This document shows positions 63,040 through 64,000 of a stretch of 64,000 nt of DNA, one piece after another. Source of the stretch: Candidatus Hydrogenedentota bacterium (lineage in GTDB: Bacteria; Hydrogenedentota; Hydrogenedentia; Hydrogenedentales; SLHB01); contig JABWCD010000005.1 in NCBI GenBank assembly GCA_013359265.1, positions 261,678-325,677 on the forward strand, written 5' to 3'. Both the position numbers and the translations under genes were made by a program. Positions within the stretch are counted from its first letter, which is position 1, and the number at the start of each line of letters is the position of its first letter. The notes under the pieces were generated by a model, which saw only the letters and a program-made list of their open reading frames with translations, was not told where the DNA came from and ran no database searches.

Positions 63040-63478
63040 TGGAATAGCCACGAAAGAGCACAAAGAACGCAAAGAGAATCTCAGATTTGAGATTTGAGAT
63101 TTCAGGATTTTAAGGTGGAATCGGCGGGCCTGGGACGTTAGGAATTAGGCTTCTACAACACGGAATGGCCACGAAAGAACACAAAGAACGCAAAGAGAAT
63201 CTCGGATGCGAAATTTGAGATTTCAGAATTTTAGGGTGAAATCGGCGGGCCTGGGACGTTAGGAATTAGGCTTCTACAACACGGAATGGCCACGAAGGAA
63301 CACAAAGTACGCAAAGAGAATCTCAGATTTGAGATTTGAGATTTCAGAATTTTAGGGTGGAATCGGCGGGCCTGGGACGTTAGGAATTAGGCTTCTACAA
63401 CACGGAATGGCCACGAAGGAACACAAAGAACGCAAAGAGAATCTCAGATTTGAGATTTGAGATTTGAGATTTCTGAGG
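63040..63478 (+). repeat. 121-bp tandem repeat, about 3.6 copies
   Basis: GCCACGAA recurs at 63047, 63168, 63289 and 63410, an exact 121-base period. Each unit has CACAAAGAACGCAAAGAGAA, a small AGATTTG microrepeat, and GGCGGGCCTGGGACGTTAGG. The copies are nearly identical, differing at scattered single bases. There are no variable spacers, so it is not a CRISPR. It fills the murA-hisD gap; no gene seen. Confidence 0.9.
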
Positions 63479-63586
63479 TCGAGATCGGAATGCACACATC
63501 CTGAAAGTTAGATTCTAGTTTCTTGCGACACTTGGCTGACTTCATTCTTTCTGTAGAGCGCAACAAAAAAATCACATCACATACCC

Positions 63587-64000
63587 ATGAAAAAGTATCT
63601 AATTGCATCTGACTCCGACTTCAACGCTGTCTCGCGGCGCATTACGGGAATGGCAGACGATTCTGCGGGCGAGGCTGGAATGGCCGACAAACTTGCGGCG
63701 ACGCGCGCGGTGGTCGACGCGGTGCGCGATCGGGGCGATGTGGCGGTGGCGGAATTCACCGAAAAGTTTGACAGGGTGAAGTTCGCGCCCGATCGGTTTG
63801 AAGTTACAGCATCCGAGATTGACGCCGCCATCGGGCGCGTGGATCGGGGGCTGTTGCAGGCCCTCGAACGCGCGCACGCAAACATCTCGGAATTTCATCA
63901 AAAGAACCTGCGCCAATCGTGGGAAGAAACAACTCCGGACGGTTCCGTCCTGGGGCAGCGCTTGACGCCGATCGAGAGCGTGGGGCTCTATGTGCCCGGC
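63587..64000 (+). CDS. hisD: Histidinol dehydrogenase (5' part; continues beyond window)
   Basis: The first 138 residues of the NAD-dependent zinc enzyme that oxidises L-histidinol to histidine in two steps (full length about 430). VDAVRDRGDVAVAEFTEKFD (about 45-64), EFHQKNLRQSW and IESVGLYVPG at the window edge are typical. The ATG at 63587 starts the family homology; no good Shine-Dalgarno is visible. The gene runs off the right edge, so operon partners are not seen. Confidence 0.95.
   Translation, partial: MKKYLIASDSDFNAVSRRITGMADDSAGEAGMADKLAATRAVVDAVRDRGDVAVAEFTEKFDRVKFAPDRFEVTASEIDAAIGRVDRGLLQALERAHANISEFHQKNLRQSWEETTPDGSVLGQRLTPIESVGLYVPG

Noticed and set aside
63040-63478. CRISPR array
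   Set aside because: The 121-bp units are repeated along their whole length without unique spacers; no cas genes.

Overview
The window is one contiguous piece of a GC-rich bacterial chromosome (no plasmid, phage or rRNA/tRNA signal was seen). The cell is Gram-negative-like: there are many lipoprotein signal peptides, a tripartite RND efflux system, KdsB (CMP-KDO synthesis) and an O-antigen-ligase-type membrane protein. The prepilin-like protein with an H-X9-DG motif, the many secreted beta-helix, sialidase and GH2 proteins, and the many dispersed hairpin and tandem repeats fit the Planctomycetota / Lentisphaerota / Hydrogenedentota type of genome. That placement is inference from gene content, not from a marker gene.

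Layout. 1-2145: a Fur/PerR-type repressor upstream of katG (katG runs off the left edge). 2111-3074: gene-free purine-rich repeats. 3075-6329: sugar ABC permease and binding lipoprotein without an ATPase gene, an ankyrin lipoprotein and rnhA. 6330-6955: a hairpin element and a long degenerate array. 6956-10918: a hybrid histidine kinase and a DD-carboxypeptidase. 10927-14892 (minus): fmt-rsmB-PASTA protein-rpe, a housekeeping operon in which rpe appears to start at CTG. 14918-18879 (minus): ebfC, and a translationally coupled kdsB / unknown / SSS symporter set. 19074-24649: secreted sialidase, an 85-bp tandem repeat, a secreted serine protease, an esterase and a secreted EEP phosphohydrolase. 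24668-26906 (minus): an HD (Ppx C-terminal-like) / YiiX / CHAD operon joined by ATGA overlaps. 26937-32028: GH2 enzyme divergent from an O-antigen-ligase-like protein. 31964-36749 (minus): a five-gene compact operon with glutaminyl cyclase, GAF histidine kinase and a zinc-ribbon/TPR membrane protein. 37046-45149: a membrane fusion lipoprotein with two RND pumps. 45155-49827: a structured 5' leader and two beta-helix proteins. 49858-55404: small proteins, a coiled-coil membrane protein, a pseudopilin-like protein and a methyltransferase. 55405-58753: a truncated ceramidase-like fragment cut at a hairpin repeat, then a voltage-gated K+ channel overlapping a ComM-like AAA+ gene. 58899-59642: a decayed tpiA 5' copy and a hicAB toxin-antitoxin locus with a perfect operator palindrome. 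59778-64000: tpiA, secG, murA, a 121-bp tandem repeat and the start of hisD.

The most unusual items are a riboswitch-like leader before the beta-helix gene at 45287, a dispersed hairpin family whose stem shows compensatory changes and which sits at a gene truncation point, the K+ channel-ComM gene pair, the polyphosphate-type HD/YiiX/CHAD operon, the tpiA fragment flanking hicAB, and the CTG start of rpe.
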